NCBI GenBank assembly: GCA_039105265.1
Contig: JAPFFF010000070.1
Location: 124,001-188,000 of the forward strand
Length of the DNA stretch: 64,000 nucleotides
Reading direction: 5' to 3'
Origin: Tritrichomonas musculus
Lineage: Eukaryota > Parabasalia > Tritrichomonadida > Tritrichomonadidae
The stretch's first letter is position 1; the number at the start of each line of letters is the position of its first letter. Shown here one piece after another: positions 8,471 to 18,921 of this stretch. Below the pieces are notes generated by a model. That model searched no databases. It had not been told where the DNA came from and saw only the letters and a list, made by a program, of their open reading frames with translations. The position numbers were made by a program, and so were the translations under genes.

Positions 8471-10818
8471 TCATTCGATGTTAGCACATTTAGCTTCAAG
8501 TGCTGCAAGTCTTGCCTCAAGAGTATCAATATATGCATCCTTCTGGTCTATCATTTCCTTCACTTCTACTTTAGTAATATAAGCAGTCATATCTATATCT
8601 TCTAATGGATGTTTTGTACTTGACTTATTTTCAAGCTCTTTGATTTTCTCGCACATGAATGCTATTGTACCCTTTAAAGTATCGCGATATGTCTTTGCAA
8701 TATTAATACATGTATCAAATGAAACCATCATCTTATCAGCATCCTTCATTGTTATTTCAAGTTCAGGTTCATCATCTGTTTCTTCATGATATGCCCATGC
8801 AAGAATCTTTTCTAATACATCTTCCTCTGCTAATGTCTCTGGGTTATCATTACGACGGAACCAACTTGGAATATTAAATAATCCTATTCTATTTGCTACA
8901 TATGCTTCTGCTGCTACTCCTGCTATAGCTGCTGCATCACCAGGATGATGTCTAACAAACTGCCATTGACCATGTAAGAACCTTCTAGCAACATAACCTA
9001 CTGCTCCCATAATAACCTGGGTAGTTGCACTTATAACACCATCTTGTTGGTACATTTCTATCACTCCATTCACAATATTAATTACATGTAGTCTTCTTCT
9101 ATCTATTGTAGCAACTACATTTCCATTATATAGTACTTGTGTTATTTCTTCACCAGTTGTTTCATCTAATGTGTCATTAAAAGCTAAAAGATTACCATGA
9201 GAATAAATATTATCCATTAGTTCTCCTCTTTGTTCATCACTCATTTGTTCTATCATTCTTGCTGTTATTGCTGGTGTTGTTCCTGGTACTGTCCAAGTAT
9301 CTGTCGTGGCAACAAGGTCATAATGTTGATATCTAACTCCATTTGCATTGACTTCTATCTGTGAATTTATTCCAACAAATCGTACTTGACCTCCACTAAT
9401 ATTTGCTGTAGTTGGTGCTGAATAATCAATAGTAGCAACAATTGGGTCAATGGTCTCTCCTCTATGATCAATAATATTTATCCATGCCTCCATTGTTTGC
9501 TCATTCAAGTATGGTTCTAATCCAATATCTCCATTTTGTACAAATGGTAAATTTAATCTGTCTTGCATAGATAATTGTTCAATATCTCTCGCTGTGTATG
9601 TTGTTCCTTCCCATTCTATTGACCAATTATTATCAGTAGCTCTATGTATTCTATCTGTCATCTCAATATCAGCTGGTCTTATTAGAGTCCTTCGTTGAAA
9701 TACATTATTATGGATAATGAGTTGGTCATTATAAAACAAATCATACACATTAAACCACTCTCTTCCATGATATTGGATACGTAAGATATCAGGATGACTA
9801 GCAACTAATGCATTTCGTTCTGCTCTTGTCATATCTGCAATATCTTCTAAGGTATACTGGATTCCAGATATATTGATAACAGGAACTTGATTCCTAAGTG
9901 CAATCGTAGTTGAAGCTGTATTTGTCATTGTAGTCTGTGGTACAGTTATATCTGTTCGAATCTCATCTGTTTCATCTGTAACAACCTGTGGCTGTACTTC
10001 TCTATGAGTTCTCTCTAATGATTGCTCAGTGGTTGTGATAGTATTTGTTGCATTATCAGTATCATTATCAGTTATTGTAATCGAGGATGAATTAATATTT
10101 AATGTTTCAGTTCCATTTGTATCTGGTCTATTCCTAAAGAAGTGTAAGACATTCGAACCAAGTGTAGCAATAGCATTTCCTAACTGAGTCAGTGCATGTG
10201 TTGTCGAAAGGACAACCTGTGTAGCTGAGAATGTTGAAATAGCTCCAGCAACAGGATTTTGAACAGTTGTTGTTATTGGTAAAAATCTTTCCATAGTCAT
10301 CTTATCAGCCTTCAAATCAACATTCACCAAAAACTTACCTTGAAAGCCACTACCTCCATCACCTGGATAACCACCACCACCACCACCACCTCCTCCACCA
10401 TTTCCTCCTGGACCTGCTGGGAAAGGTCTTGTTTGATATGTATTAATAGTTACAGAGTTATTGGACATATTTAATGTTGAAAGGGCACTTGCAATACAAA
10501 CTGTTGATGCTAAAATATTTAATATACTATTCGCAACTGCTACACCTTGTTTAATACTATCAGTATATTCATTATACATGGCTTGAATTCTCATTTGTTC
10601 AACTAGATTATCAACTGTCTGTTTCAATAAAGCATAATCATAGGCTAATATATCTGTGATTCCACCAACAACATTTAAGTCTCGACGCATAGTCATGATA
10701 TTATCAGCCCATATAATCTTTGATGAATAAATATTATAATCTGTCGATATGGTAGTGCATTTTCTTGGGTCTGGCTCTACTTCATAAAATTGTTGTTGAA
10801 TAATTATATCGAACGGAT
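8471..10818 (-). CDS. Element C fibre I, 3' part (left of element B)
   Basis: Back half of the first giant fibre gene of C, separated from its front half (33243-36168) by insertion of element B. It begins with FDIIIQQQFYEVEPDPRK and SSKIIWADNIMTMRRDLN, matching element A around its residue 325. It continues with a run of ten or so glycines, a threonine/serine-rich region, repeated ITARMIEQMSDEQR-type modules, a conserved cysteine region and a C-terminal coiled coil (LEARLAALEAK). The open frame runs on into the TIR of B up to 10891, but that N-terminal extension is inverted-repeat sequence and not part of this gene. Confidence 0.7.
10813..10818. repeat. Element B target-site duplication, left copy
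   Basis: ACGGAT directly outside the left TIR, repeated exactly at 33243-33248 outside the right TIR. Six bases is the usual Polinton duplication length. Confidence 0.9.
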
Positions 10819-11082
10819 AGTAGTATATGTATGTTCGTATTGGTGGTCGAATAATTTTTCTAGGTCTCCCAATACCAGGAACCAAGCTCAAAACCTCATT
10901 TTAAAAATTAACGAAAAACTTATCCACAGGGTTTAAATTTTAATTAGCCTCCATAATCTGTTGTAGAACAAGGCCTGTCATAAAGCGCTAAACACTCATT
11001 TTAAAATTTATTTCAAAGTTAATTCGGGATTTAAAATTTAAATAAGGGCTCCAGAGTGAATCTGAGAACAAGTTATAAAATT
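10819..11082 (+). repeat. Element B left TIR (264 bp)
   Basis: Reverse complement of 32979-33242 with no difference seen. The outer end reads AGTAGTATATGTATGTTCG. It ends 42 bases before the polymerase ATG, so the polymerase promoter lies at or just inside its inner border. Confidence 0.95.
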
Positions 11083-11111
11083 AATTTTTGAACTAATTTT
11101 TTTTCACATTT

Positions 11112-11117
11112 TCATTT
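11112..11117 (+). promoter_or_regulatory. Initiator-like site of element B polymerase
   Basis: TCATTT with its A eleven bases before the ATG at 11125 fits the trichomonad initiator TCA(+1)Y(T/A). A second candidate TCACAT lies a few bases upstream. Inferred from the pattern only. Confidence 0.45.
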
Positions 11118-11124
11118 TTGATAA

Positions 11125-14100
11125 ATGGCTTTCAACCAAAATTCATTTATTGATTTTACTAATGACGATATTATTGAATCTATTAATAATATTAATCAAG
11201 GACTTAATGAAAATCTTGAAATTGCAGATACTCGTCGATATCGAGGAGGTGCTAAATTACGAAATATCAGAATATTATATACATATCTTAATCAACATAA
11301 TGCCCAACAAATAATTGGGCTTGATTTTAATAATAGTGATGATTTTCTGATAAAACTTGATAATTTCATAACTCATGAACAAAATCGTCGTCAATATGAA
11401 CAAAATTATCTAGATTATATTAATAATGAATCGATTAATGATGATGAATTGAATGAAACATATAATCAATATTATAATAAACAGCATGAATTAAATAAAT
11501 CTTATGAACACAATTATCAAGATATATTAAATCGTGAATCATTTTATGAAGATGAACAACCAAATGAATCTGATTATCAATATTTCAATGAACAACAACA
11601 ACAAATCAATCAAGAATTTCATGATAAACAAGTTCGTGATGATAATGATTTCTTCAACAAATTTGATAAAAACGAATACAAACAAATCAATTCTTTAGAT
11701 GAACTTGCAAGAATTAATTCTCAGAACAAATTTGATAATCAATTGAAAAAAGAAAAACTTGAAAATGCAATTAAACGTGCTTATGAAGCAGTCGATAATG
11801 CAATTAAATTAATTAAACAATATAATAAAGAAGAGAATCTCAAGAAAATTGAACAAAAAGAAATTCACGATAAATCCCATTTACTTGAATATTACATTCC
11901 TGAAAACGAAGAATTATATGAATATCTTGATAAATTCAATAACAAATTTAAATCAAAACACAATGATTATCTTATGATTAATGAACCACATGATTTTGAT
12001 AAAGCAGTTGAGGTTTGGGATTATTATAACAACTATCCCGAAACAAATATTGCTCAGAAACAATACAATGGCTCCCCAATTGTTATTTATTATTTCAATC
12101 AAATCTCATCATTAAATCAAATCTTCGAATCATTGCAACAAGTATTTGATAGAGAACTAAAACCATTCAAAATTCATTTCCAATTATCTGGTGTATTTGA
12201 ATCTCCTACAGTTAATTTTGGTGAAGATTCTGATGAAAATAAATATGAATATGAGGCTCGTGAAATCAAATGGAGAAACTTTAAAGAATCAATTCCAATT
12301 ATTGTAAATTCAATTCAGGACCTTGATTATGTTAAAATGTATATTGAATCGAATATCAATTCATATGAAACATCATCTTCATCAACTAAATTAACAATCG
12401 TTGGTTCAATTTCATTTACTGTCTCACGAATGCGAAAGGTTACTGGACATATCAAAGATTTACCAGAAGAATTCATCAAAAATGATTTTATTATATCTGA
12501 CAATGAAGATGATAAATTATGTTTCTATCGATTTCTTGCAATCTGTTTGAGTGATATCATAATTGTAAATAATGTTGAAATACATAAACTTGCAGACACT
12601 CAAAAATATCGAGTACAAGATAGAACTAAGGTTGCTAAAAAAATCCTTCTCAAAGAACATAACATTGAATATAACACCAAAATTCCAAAACAAGGATTAA
12701 AGATTCTCAAAGAATTCAAAGGAGTAACGATGGAACAAATGGAAGAATTTTCTAAGAAACATCATCTCAATATTAATATTTACGAATTTACTAAAACTGA
12801 TAATTCTTCATATTACGACTTATCTGAACAATGGTTTTTCGATAAATCTTATCCAACTCATTCTGCATTACTTTTCTCGAAAGACCAAATTATTCATATT
12901 ATGTATATTAAGAATCCTGAAAAACTAACTCAAATACATATTTGTCCAAAATGTCATTCATACACTCATCGAGGAGCTGAAAACCTACATCGATTTGAAT
13001 CTCATGTCAAACATTGTGATGGAGTTTTCAAGAAGAACTTTATTCCAAACAAGGAACCACTTCCATTCTGTCCACATATCTTAAACAATCCAGTTTATGA
13101 ATATTGTTTGGCATACGATTTAGAATGGAAACCTAACATTTATTATATGACATACGATTTTGAAACGATGGAACAATCAGTTAACAAATCGATTTCTGAT
13201 TCAACTGTAATCAATTCACGTTTAATACCTCTTTCAGTTGCTTCATGTGTTAAATTATCTTCAGGATTAATTACAAAACATTTCTCATTAAAGGATTCTG
13301 AAGAGTTTATTCCAGAATGGATTTCATGGTTGTTCGAACAATCGATGGAAGTACTGAATGATAAAATCGTTTATGACAAATCGTTTCTACCTGCTGATAA
13401 AATTTATGATATTGATACAAATATTTATACCATAACTGTTTTTGGATTTAACTCTTCAAGATTTGATTCTAATTTGTTCAAGAAATATCTTAATCACTCT
13501 CATTGGCATGTTGAATCAAATTCATTAATTGGAACAATATCTTCATTAAAACAATTCATTCTCGTTTCAGACCATCTTCCAACAAAATTACGATTTATTG
13601 ATGCTCAATCATTTGTTGCTGGAGGTACATTAAAACAATTTGGTATTGATTTTGGTGGTGAAACCAATTCTGTGAAAGGTGTTTTCCCATATGAGGCTGT
13701 CAATTCATCAAACTATAATGAAGTATTATCTAAATCTGAACCATTTTCATACAACGACTTTGACAGCTATCTCAACCAGAAAAATCCACTCTCAGAATCT
13801 GATTATCAAATCTATCTCGAAGATGCTAAAAACTATAAAACACGATGGGATTACTTGCTTGCTTATAATGACAATGATGTTGAAATGATGATTAAACCAA
13901 TTGACAATTTAATTCAACTCAATGCTCAATACAAAGTTGATTTGATATCCAATTTATCATTATCTAAGAATGCATCTTGTATAAAATATGCTCTAGCATA
14001 CAAGGATTTCAATCCTCATGAAAATTATAATCCTATACATAAATACAACGAATTCATGCCAAACCCTAAATGGTGGCAATTCAAATGTGAAAATTATTAC

Positions 14101-15972
14101 AAACAAGATGAACGATACAATCTTACTCATAATTCTAAAAGAGACCTTTCAAAATGTGTTTCATCCAATGATTACAAAGAATTTCTCAAACTTTACAATG
14201 ACCCAATTAAAGGTAAATGTCATCTTTGTAAAGAGCATTTCACATATCAAAACAAACCAACTCTTGATAGAATTAACAATGATATTGGACATGAATTTTC
14301 AAATTGTTTGTTGGCTTGCGCTGAATGCAATAAACTTCGAAAACGAGATGACCCAAAAATAACTGCATTAAGAATTCAATTAAAAAAATATTGCAAACTA
14401 CATCATCTTCCAACTTTGATAAATAATGAAGATGAATATTATACAATTCGAAATGCAATTGCTGGTGGATTATCAAATGTAATGCATCGTGTTAACATCA
14501 AAGGTGAAACTCATATCAACAAATTCCGTTACGATGGAATTAATAACAAGGTAATCTCTTATGATACAAATAACGTTCAAACACATATTCTTGGAATTGA
14601 TTTCAATTCACTTTATCCTTCATCATTTTCATCAAATTCACATCCATTTATTAAGTACCATGGAGGAATTATGTTCATGCCAGGTGCTTTCATTCGAAGG
14701 ATTGAAGCAAAGGATAAACAATCTCGAGAACGTTGTATAAAAATCATAACTTCAAAGTCACGTTTTTCAAATAAACCAAATTATGTTTTCTATGCTGTTG
14801 TGAAACTATCATGTCCTAAATCAAAAATCAATTATTTCATTAATTTTCCACCAGTATTTCGAAACATTAATATCACAAATAATGAAGAAACAATTGGTTC
14901 ATACATGTACAATTACATGAAATCAAACAATTTAAATTCAATCGATAAGGAAGAACGTAAATTAACAATGTTGCTTGACACAAATGGGGAATACATGGTT
15001 TTCTCAAATTATTACCTTTGGTTCCTTCTTGACCATGGATTGGTAATCGATGATGTCAAATCTGTTTCACAATATGAATGTCACACTGGATTCAACCAAT
15101 TTGTTAATGAATTTATGAAAAAACGTCAGGATATCATCTCTGGAAAGGAACATGGTAACGAGAAGTTCTATAAAATCAGTATGAACGGTTCTTATGGATA
15201 TGATGGAATGAATACTGAGAAGTTCTCTAAAATCAAAATTTGTGATGCGAATAAGGCTTACCAATCAATTATCTCACAAACTTATATGGGTGGTGCTCAA
15301 TTAAATGATAACACATTTATGATACAACATTCTCCTAAATCATATCATTGCACAACTTGCATCCAAGAATCTCTTTGGACGCTTGATAATGCCAAATTTT
15401 ATTATCTCACATTCTATTACGATTTCATGAATAAATGCTTGGACATGAATAAAATTCATTATATTGAATCTGACACAGATAGTCTTTATGTTGCTGTATC
15501 AGGTGACCCGAATGAACCACCAACTCAATTATTCAATCATGTTATCAAAAACAAAGAATTCTATGACAAACATATTTACGAATTTATGCCCAATCCTTCA
15601 ATTGGAACAATCGAGGATGAGAAAAAAATATTGGGTTGTGCTATTGAGAAAACAGGTGAAAACATGATTGCATTAGGTCCAAAATGCTATACCATATTCA
15701 ATTCAAATCAAAATGTGAAGGCAATGAAACTAAAAGGCGTTTCACTCAAAAAGAATGATATTAAATCATCTGATTATAAATCAATTATTGAAAACCAATC
15801 TGTCAAAATTGGGAAGAATATAAATTTACAAATGAATGGAAATCAGATGTCAAAACTCACAATAAATAAGAACGCGTTAACTGGTTTACATACAAAAATG
15901 ATTGTTTTAGAAAATCAATCTTGTGCTCCTTTCGTTAATGGATTAACAGCAAACGATTACATTATTGAATAA
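11125..15972 (+). CDS. polB: Protein-primed family B DNA polymerase with HNH-like insertion (element B)
   Basis: 1615 residues. An acidic, Asn/Gln-rich coiled N-terminus (to about 250) precedes a domain with LCFYRFLAICL and HSALLFSKDQIIHIMYIKN, the cysteine-protease-like (OTU-like) and zinc-finger front end seen in many Polinton polymerases; the finger is CPKC...H...HVKHC (607-631). Exonuclease motif DFETM is near 677. Polymerase motifs are DFNSLYPSS (about 1160), KISMNGSYGYD (about 1350) and ESDTDSLY (about 1448). Between exonuclease and motif A, about 1032-1068, CHLC...LDRINNDIGH...CAECNKLR has the layout of an HNH nuclease. It replicates the linear element DNA from a protein primer. It is the first gene inside the left TIR. 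Confidence 0.92.
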   Translation: MAFNQNSFIDFTNDDIIESINNINQGLNENLEIADTRRYRGGAKLRNIRILYTYLNQHNAQQIIGLDFNNSDDFLIKLDNFITHEQNRRQYEQNYLDYINNESINDDELNETYNQYYNKQHELNKSYEHNYQDILNRESFYEDEQPNESDYQYFNEQQQQINQEFHDKQVRDDNDFFNKFDKNEYKQINSLDELARINSQNKFDNQLKKEKLENAIKRAYEAVDNAIKLIKQYNKEENLKKIEQKEIHDKSHLLEYYIPENEELYEYLDKFNNKFKSKHNDYLMINEPHDFDKAVEVWDYYNNYPETNIAQKQYNGSPIVIYYFNQISSLNQIFESLQQVFDRELKPFKIHFQLSGVFESPTVNFGEDSDENKYEYEAREIKWRNFKESIPIIVNSIQDLDYVKMYIESNINSYETSSSSTKLTIVGSISFTVSRMRKVTGHIKDLPEEFIKNDFIISDNEDDKLCFYRFLAICLSDIIIVNNVEIHKLADTQKYRVQDRTKVAKKILLKEHNIEYNTKIPKQGLKILKEFKGVTMEQMEEFSKKHHLNINIYEFTKTDNSSYYDLSEQWFFDKSYPTHSALLFSKDQIIHIMYIKNPEKLTQIHICPKCHSYTHRGAENLHRFESHVKHCDGVFKKNFIPNKEPLPFCPHILNNPVYEYCLAYDLEWKPNIYYMTYDFETMEQSVNKSISDSTVINSRLIPLSVASCVKLSSGLITKHFSLKDSEEFIPEWISWLFEQSMEVLNDKIVYDKSFLPADKIYDIDTNIYTITVFGFNSSRFDSNLFKKYLNHSHWHVESNSLIGTISSLKQFILVSDHLPTKLRFIDAQSFVAGGTLKQFGIDFGGETNSVKGVFPYEAVNSSNYNEVLSKSEPFSYNDFDSYLNQKNPLSESDYQIYLEDAKNYKTRWDYLLAYNDNDVEMMIKPIDNLIQLNAQYKVDLISNLSLSKNASCIKYALAYKDFNPHENYNPIHKYNEFMPNPKWWQFKCENYYKQDERYNLTHNSKRDLSKCVSSNDYKEFLKLYNDPIKGKCHLCKEHFTYQNKPTLDRINNDIGHEFSNCLLACAECNKLRKRDDPKITALRIQLKKYCKLHHLPTLINNEDEYYTIRNAIAGGLSNVMHRVNIKGETHINKFRYDGINNKVISYDTNNVQTHILGIDFNSLYPSSFSSNSHPFIKYHGGIMFMPGAFIRRIEAKDKQSRERCIKIITSKSRFSNKPNYVFYAVVKLSCPKSKINYFINFPPVFRNINITNNEETIGSYMYNYMKSNNLNSIDKEERKLTMLLDTNGEYMVFSNYYLWFLLDHGLVIDDVKSVSQYECHTGFNQFVNEFMKKRQDIISGKEHGNEKFYKISMNGSYGYDGMNTEKFSKIKICDANKAYQSIISQTYMGGAQLNDNTFMIQHSPKSYHCTTCIQESLWTLDNAKFYYLTFYYDFMNKCLDMNKIHYIESDTDSLYVAVSGDPNEPPTQLFNHVIKNKEFYDKHIYEFMPNPSIGTIEDEKKILGCAIEKTGENMIALGPKCYTIFNSNQNVKAMKLKGVSLKKNDIKSSDYKSIIENQSVKIGKNINLQMNGNQMSKLTINKNALTGLHTKMIVLENQSCAPFVNGLTANDYIIE

Positions 15973-16681
15973 AATGAAGGTAGGAGAAAAACCCCATCTT
16001 CAAAATTATTTATAAAAATAAGTTTTCAAAATTAATTATAAAAAAATTTTTTTTTATTCGTTATTTAGTTTATTTTATAAATCTGATTTTCTGTAAAATT
16101 GAATAACTATTCAAATTAAATCATCTTATAAATCTGTATTTTTGAATAACTATTCAAAATAAAATCATCTTATAAATCTGTAAAATTAAATGACCATTCA
16201 AATTAAAATTCCTCTTATAAATCTGAGACAATTGTGAAGAATTTCTGCAGAATCTGAAAAATTGAATTAAATTTAAAATGGCATCTTGTTATTTTGATTA
16301 TAAATTTTTAAAATTGAATGAACATTCAATTTATTAGATTTTTCCGATTTTTTTGATTCTTCATTTAGAGCGGTATTTAGAAAAAAATATTGATATATTA
16401 TTAATCAGCACAAGACCCCGAATTCAATGATACAACTTTTTCGATTTTTGATTTCAGATGATATCCCCATCTAATATCTTGAAATTTCAAGTTTCAAATA
16501 AAACACAAAATTAAATTGGGGACTACGAGAATAACATATATTTTTAAAACTAGTTCCTCAAAATGATTCTACATATGAGTTTTTGAAAATCTCATTATTT
16601 ATAATTACACCATTCAAAAAGTGGATTAATAAAATTTATTTTTCAAATTTAATTTTTTTTATTTTTTTTTCTTCTTCAAAA
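15973..16681. other. 709-bp gene-free stretch with palindrome repeats
   Basis: No ORF between polymerase and KilA-N gene. It holds three to four imperfect direct repeats starting TTATAAATCTG (16074-16225) and a recurring palindrome of the TTGAAT...ATTCAA type, listed separately. The position upstream of a DNA-binding-protein gene suggests a control region. Confidence 0.6.
16099..16329. promoter_or_regulatory. Recurring TTGAATA-AC-TATTCAA palindromes
   Basis: Perfect 16-base palindromic sites at 16099-16114 and 16142-16157, a degenerate one at 16186-16201 (TTAAATGACCATTCAA) and another at 16314-16329 (TTGAATGAACATTCAA). Four related dyads in 231 bases in a gene-free region look like operator sites, perhaps for the KilA-N protein encoded next door. 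Confidence 0.5.
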
Positions 16682-17461
16682 ATGAACACAATTGTTACAC
16701 CAATCAATGATGAATACGAATATTTACAATACAATGAACAACTTAGAATCATTCACTCAATTAATGATGACATGTTTCAAATCAAATCAATAATCGATTC
16801 ATGCAACTCTGATAAACGTGTAAATGACTGGCTTGATAACAAAACAACTAAAGAATTACTTAAATATGGGCGTGCGGAAATTTCCGCAAGCGAAAAATTA
16901 TATGAAAATCGTCCAAATCTTTCAAATGAATTAAGAGGATATTATGTTCACCGTTTACTTGTTAATCATATTGCTATCTGGTGTTCCCCAGCATATTCTT
17001 TGCAAATTATGAAACTTCTTGATTCATACTTTAATCAACAACGAATTCAATTACAAAATCAACTCAACGAAAAACAAAATCAACTCAATGAAAAACAAAA
17101 TCAAATTAACAATATAACTCCTCGTGTCGTTCCAAATAATCGTGAACATGATTATAAATACCTTATTTGGCTTGAACAAATTCCTGATGATAATGCAAAT
17201 GTGAAACTTCATCTTGTTCGAAGACATAAGGATTATTTTTATAAAGTTCGTTCACATTATGATGATTTGAATGAAAGATGGTTCTTTAGAGAGAACCTTC
17301 CTATTTCAATGACCATTAATTTGGATATTAAAAACATTATTCGTGAAAACTTCGATGAAACAGAAGCTAATATTAATAGAAATACAATTACAATTAATCG
17401 TGAAATACTTGATGATTTACATGAAATGATTGAAACATATTTCAACGAATTTCAGGAATAA
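16682..17461 (+). CDS. KilA-N domain DNA-binding protein (element B)
   Basis: 259 residues from the ATG at 16682; a longer frame exists upstream but is hydrophobic AT-rich read-through, and the ATG after the poly-T leader is preferred. VNDWLDNKTTKELLKY and ELRGYYVHRLLVNHIAIWCSP (about 47-100) match the KilA-N fold common in large DNA viruses and phages. A QLNEKQN repeat forms a short coiled coil, and the C-terminal 110 residues (YKYLIWLEQIP, FYKVRSHYDD) resemble the extra domain often paired with KilA-N in viral proteins. Probably a regulator or DNA-binding accessory of element B. A perfect 16-base palindrome (16873-16888) lies inside the coding sequence. Confidence 0.75.
   Translation: MNTIVTPINDEYEYLQYNEQLRIIHSINDDMFQIKSIIDSCNSDKRVNDWLDNKTTKELLKYGRAEISASEKLYENRPNLSNELRGYYVHRLLVNHIAIWCSPAYSLQIMKLLDSYFNQQRIQLQNQLNEKQNQLNEKQNQINNITPRVVPNNREHDYKYLIWLEQIPDDNANVKLHLVRRHKDYFYKVRSHYDDLNERWFFRENLPISMTINLDIKNIIRENFDETEANINRNTITINREILDDLHEMIETYFNEFQE
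16873..16888. repeat. Perfect GC-rich palindrome inside KilA-N gene
   Basis: TGCGGAAATTTCCGCA, fully self-complementary, in frame in the coding sequence. One of a set of short GC-rich dyads scattered through element B. Confidence 0.85.
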
Positions 17462-17486
17462 ATCAATTAACAAAATTATTTTTTTT

Positions 17487-17770
17487 GCGTCTAGGAGAAA
17501 ACTCCTACACGAATAAATGTTGATAACCAACTATGAAAATCAATGTCAAATCGGTCGGTGCGAAAATGCACTAACGAATAAATGTTGATAACCAAGCTGT
17601 AAAACCAATGTTAAAATCGTTAGCCGGAATTCCGACCAGTGAATAAATGTTGATAACTAAGGTCTGAAACCAATGTCAAAAATGTCCGTAGGAAATCCTC
17701 CGCTCGAATAAATGTTGATAACCAATGTCTGGAATCAATGTCAAAACTAACCGGAAAAAAAATCTGTTTA
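17487..17770 (+). repeat. Four 65-bp repeats with mostly self-complementary variable segments
   Basis: GAATAAATGTTGATAAC starts at 17511, 17576, 17641 and 17706 (the third with one change nearby), an exact 65-base period. About 40 bases are conserved (ending CAATGTCAAA or similar) and about 25 vary. Each unit is preceded by a different short dyad: TAGGAG-AAAA-CTCCTA (17492-17507), GTGC-GAAAAT-GCAC, CGGAATTCCG and AGGA-AA-TCCT. The array fills the gap between the KilA-N and HNH genes of element B. It could encode a structured RNA or bind a protein. No CRISPR-associated genes are present. Confidence 0.85.
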
Positions 17771-17780
17771 GAAATTATTT

Positions 17781-17785
17781 TTTTG
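17781..17785 (+). promoter_or_regulatory. T-tract-plus-G element upstream of HNH gene
   Basis: ATTATTTTTTTGTCAT: the G lies 62 bases before the ATG. Similar T7-9 G words occur before the ATGs at 18326 (60 bases), 22126 (51), 26058 (56) and 24210 (28). Possible upstream promoter or processing element of element B genes; low complexity makes chance possible. Confidence 0.3.
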
Positions 17786-17846
17786 TCATCTTCTCAAAAT
17801 TAATTTTTCAAATTTAATTTTTTTTTAATTTTTTTTCTACTATAAA

Positions 17847-18242
17847 ATGACAACAAATTACATTCATGAATATGCTGACGAAATTATATTTGATGAATTT
17901 TTGAAATATATAATTGAATCAAAACCTGATACTACTTATGTTCCATTACTTAATTTTGAATACAAGTATGCAATTCAAACCGAATTTCCATTTATTATTA
18001 CACTGGGTCGTGGTGAACGTGTTTTAGAAGAAATCATGAAAAACAATTGTCCACATGTTAAATTGAACGGAAAATTATATAAAAAACATGAATTAATCGC
18101 TAAACAATTTATTCCAAACCCTAATAATTATAAATTTGTTAAGCATATTAATCATAACAAATTTGATTATCATATTGACAATCTTTGTTGGACTAATGAT
18201 TCTCGATGTGTACGTTATACACCATCTGGTATAATTTATTAA
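17847..18242 (+). CDS. HNH homing-type endonuclease (element B)
   Basis: 131 residues. The C-terminal half, YKKHELIAKQFIPNP followed by FVKHINHNKFDYHIDNLCW, is the HNH_3-type core with the two conserved histidines and the NLxW ending typical of phage and viral homing-like nucleases. The N-terminal half is not recognised. It may cut DNA at specific sites, helping element spread, or serve in genome processing. Follows the 65-bp array; its AT-rich leader ends directly in AAATG. Confidence 0.8.
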   Translation: MTTNYIHEYADEIIFDEFLKYIIESKPDTTYVPLLNFEYKYAIQTEFPFIITLGRGERVLEEIMKNNCPHVKLNGKLYKKHELIAKQFIPNPNNYKFVKHINHNKFDYHIDNLCWTNDSRCVRYTPSGIIY

Positions 18243-18325
18243 ATCAATTAACAATTATTTTTTTTGTCATTTCTTCCGAAACTCAATTTTTAAAATTTAT
18301 TTTCAATTTTTTATTTTGTAATCAA

Positions 18326-18787
18326 ATGACAACATCTAACCTTCGAGTATATGAATACATCAATTCATTAATCTCATTATTACCAAATCCAGATGAATAT
18401 CAAAAATGTGATTTTACATTACTTTGTGAACGATTTCCAATCAATATCGGAAAAGGTACTTACCTTGTTCGTGTGTTATACATTTCATTAACCAATTCCG
18501 ACAAAAAAATCACACGCTTATATCCAAATCAATTGAAAGATATGAATCTTGAACATGTAATTCTAACATCAAATCTCCGACGAAGGATTAACATAAATTC
18601 TTTTGAAACATTTGTTAATGGTAACACAGATGTTCAAACATTTAAAGAACATTCGTTTTACAATTATTCAATTGAACGAATTAACAAATCAAATCAAGAA
18701 ATGATTTTGAAACTTCGTGAGAAATATGAAATACCTGAACCACAAATATTTAAAGGAAACCCTCAAGATATTGTTCTTGATGAATAA
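18326..18787 (+). CDS. Hypothetical protein (element B)
   Basis: 153 residues from the ATG at 18326 in the context ATCAAATG; longer upstream frames run through the previous gene's end and leader. The start MTTSNLRVYEYINSLIS resembles the start of the preceding HNH protein (MTTNYIHEYADEII), so the two may share a small N-terminal domain. No HNH motif or other family is recognised. It ends before a convergent gene pair junction with hairpins. Confidence 0.6.
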   Translation: MTTSNLRVYEYINSLISLLPNPDEYQKCDFTLLCERFPINIGKGTYLVRVLYISLTNSDKKITRLYPNQLKDMNLEHVILTSNLRRRININSFETFVNGNTDVQTFKEHSFYNYSIERINKSNQEMILKLREKYEIPEPQIFKGNPQDIVLDE

Positions 18788-18831
18788 ATTGAATATTTTT
18801 TTGTCTATTTAACAGTGGATTCCTAGCGGAA

Positions 18832-18844
18832 GGCCCTTTGGGCC
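18832..18844. terminator. GC-rich hairpin at gene ends
   Basis: GGCCC-TTT-GGGCC, between the 3' ends of the convergent genes ending at 18787 and 18935. It may mark transcript ends, comparable in idea to the hairpins that end mimivirus transcripts; function inferred. Confidence 0.5.
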
Positions 18845-18921
18845 AACGTACGTAAGTGTGGGTGTTGGTCAAGCATATTAAAATAAATATTTTTTTTTGT
18901 ACTTTTCACCTTTGGCGCCAG

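Noticed and set aside
10819-10891. N-terminal extension of the fibre I frame reading MSLVPGIGRPRK
   Set aside because: This stretch is TIR sequence of element B, repeated in inverse orientation at the other end, so it is chance read-through.
14200-14370. Intein in the B polymerase
   Set aside because: HNH-like residues are present, but I see no N-terminal splicing block or C-terminal His-Asn ending, and the site is before motif A rather than within it.
17487-17770. CRISPR-like repeat-spacer array
   Set aside because: Repeats are imperfect, the variable parts are self-complementary, there are no cas genes, and it lies inside a eukaryotic virus-like element.
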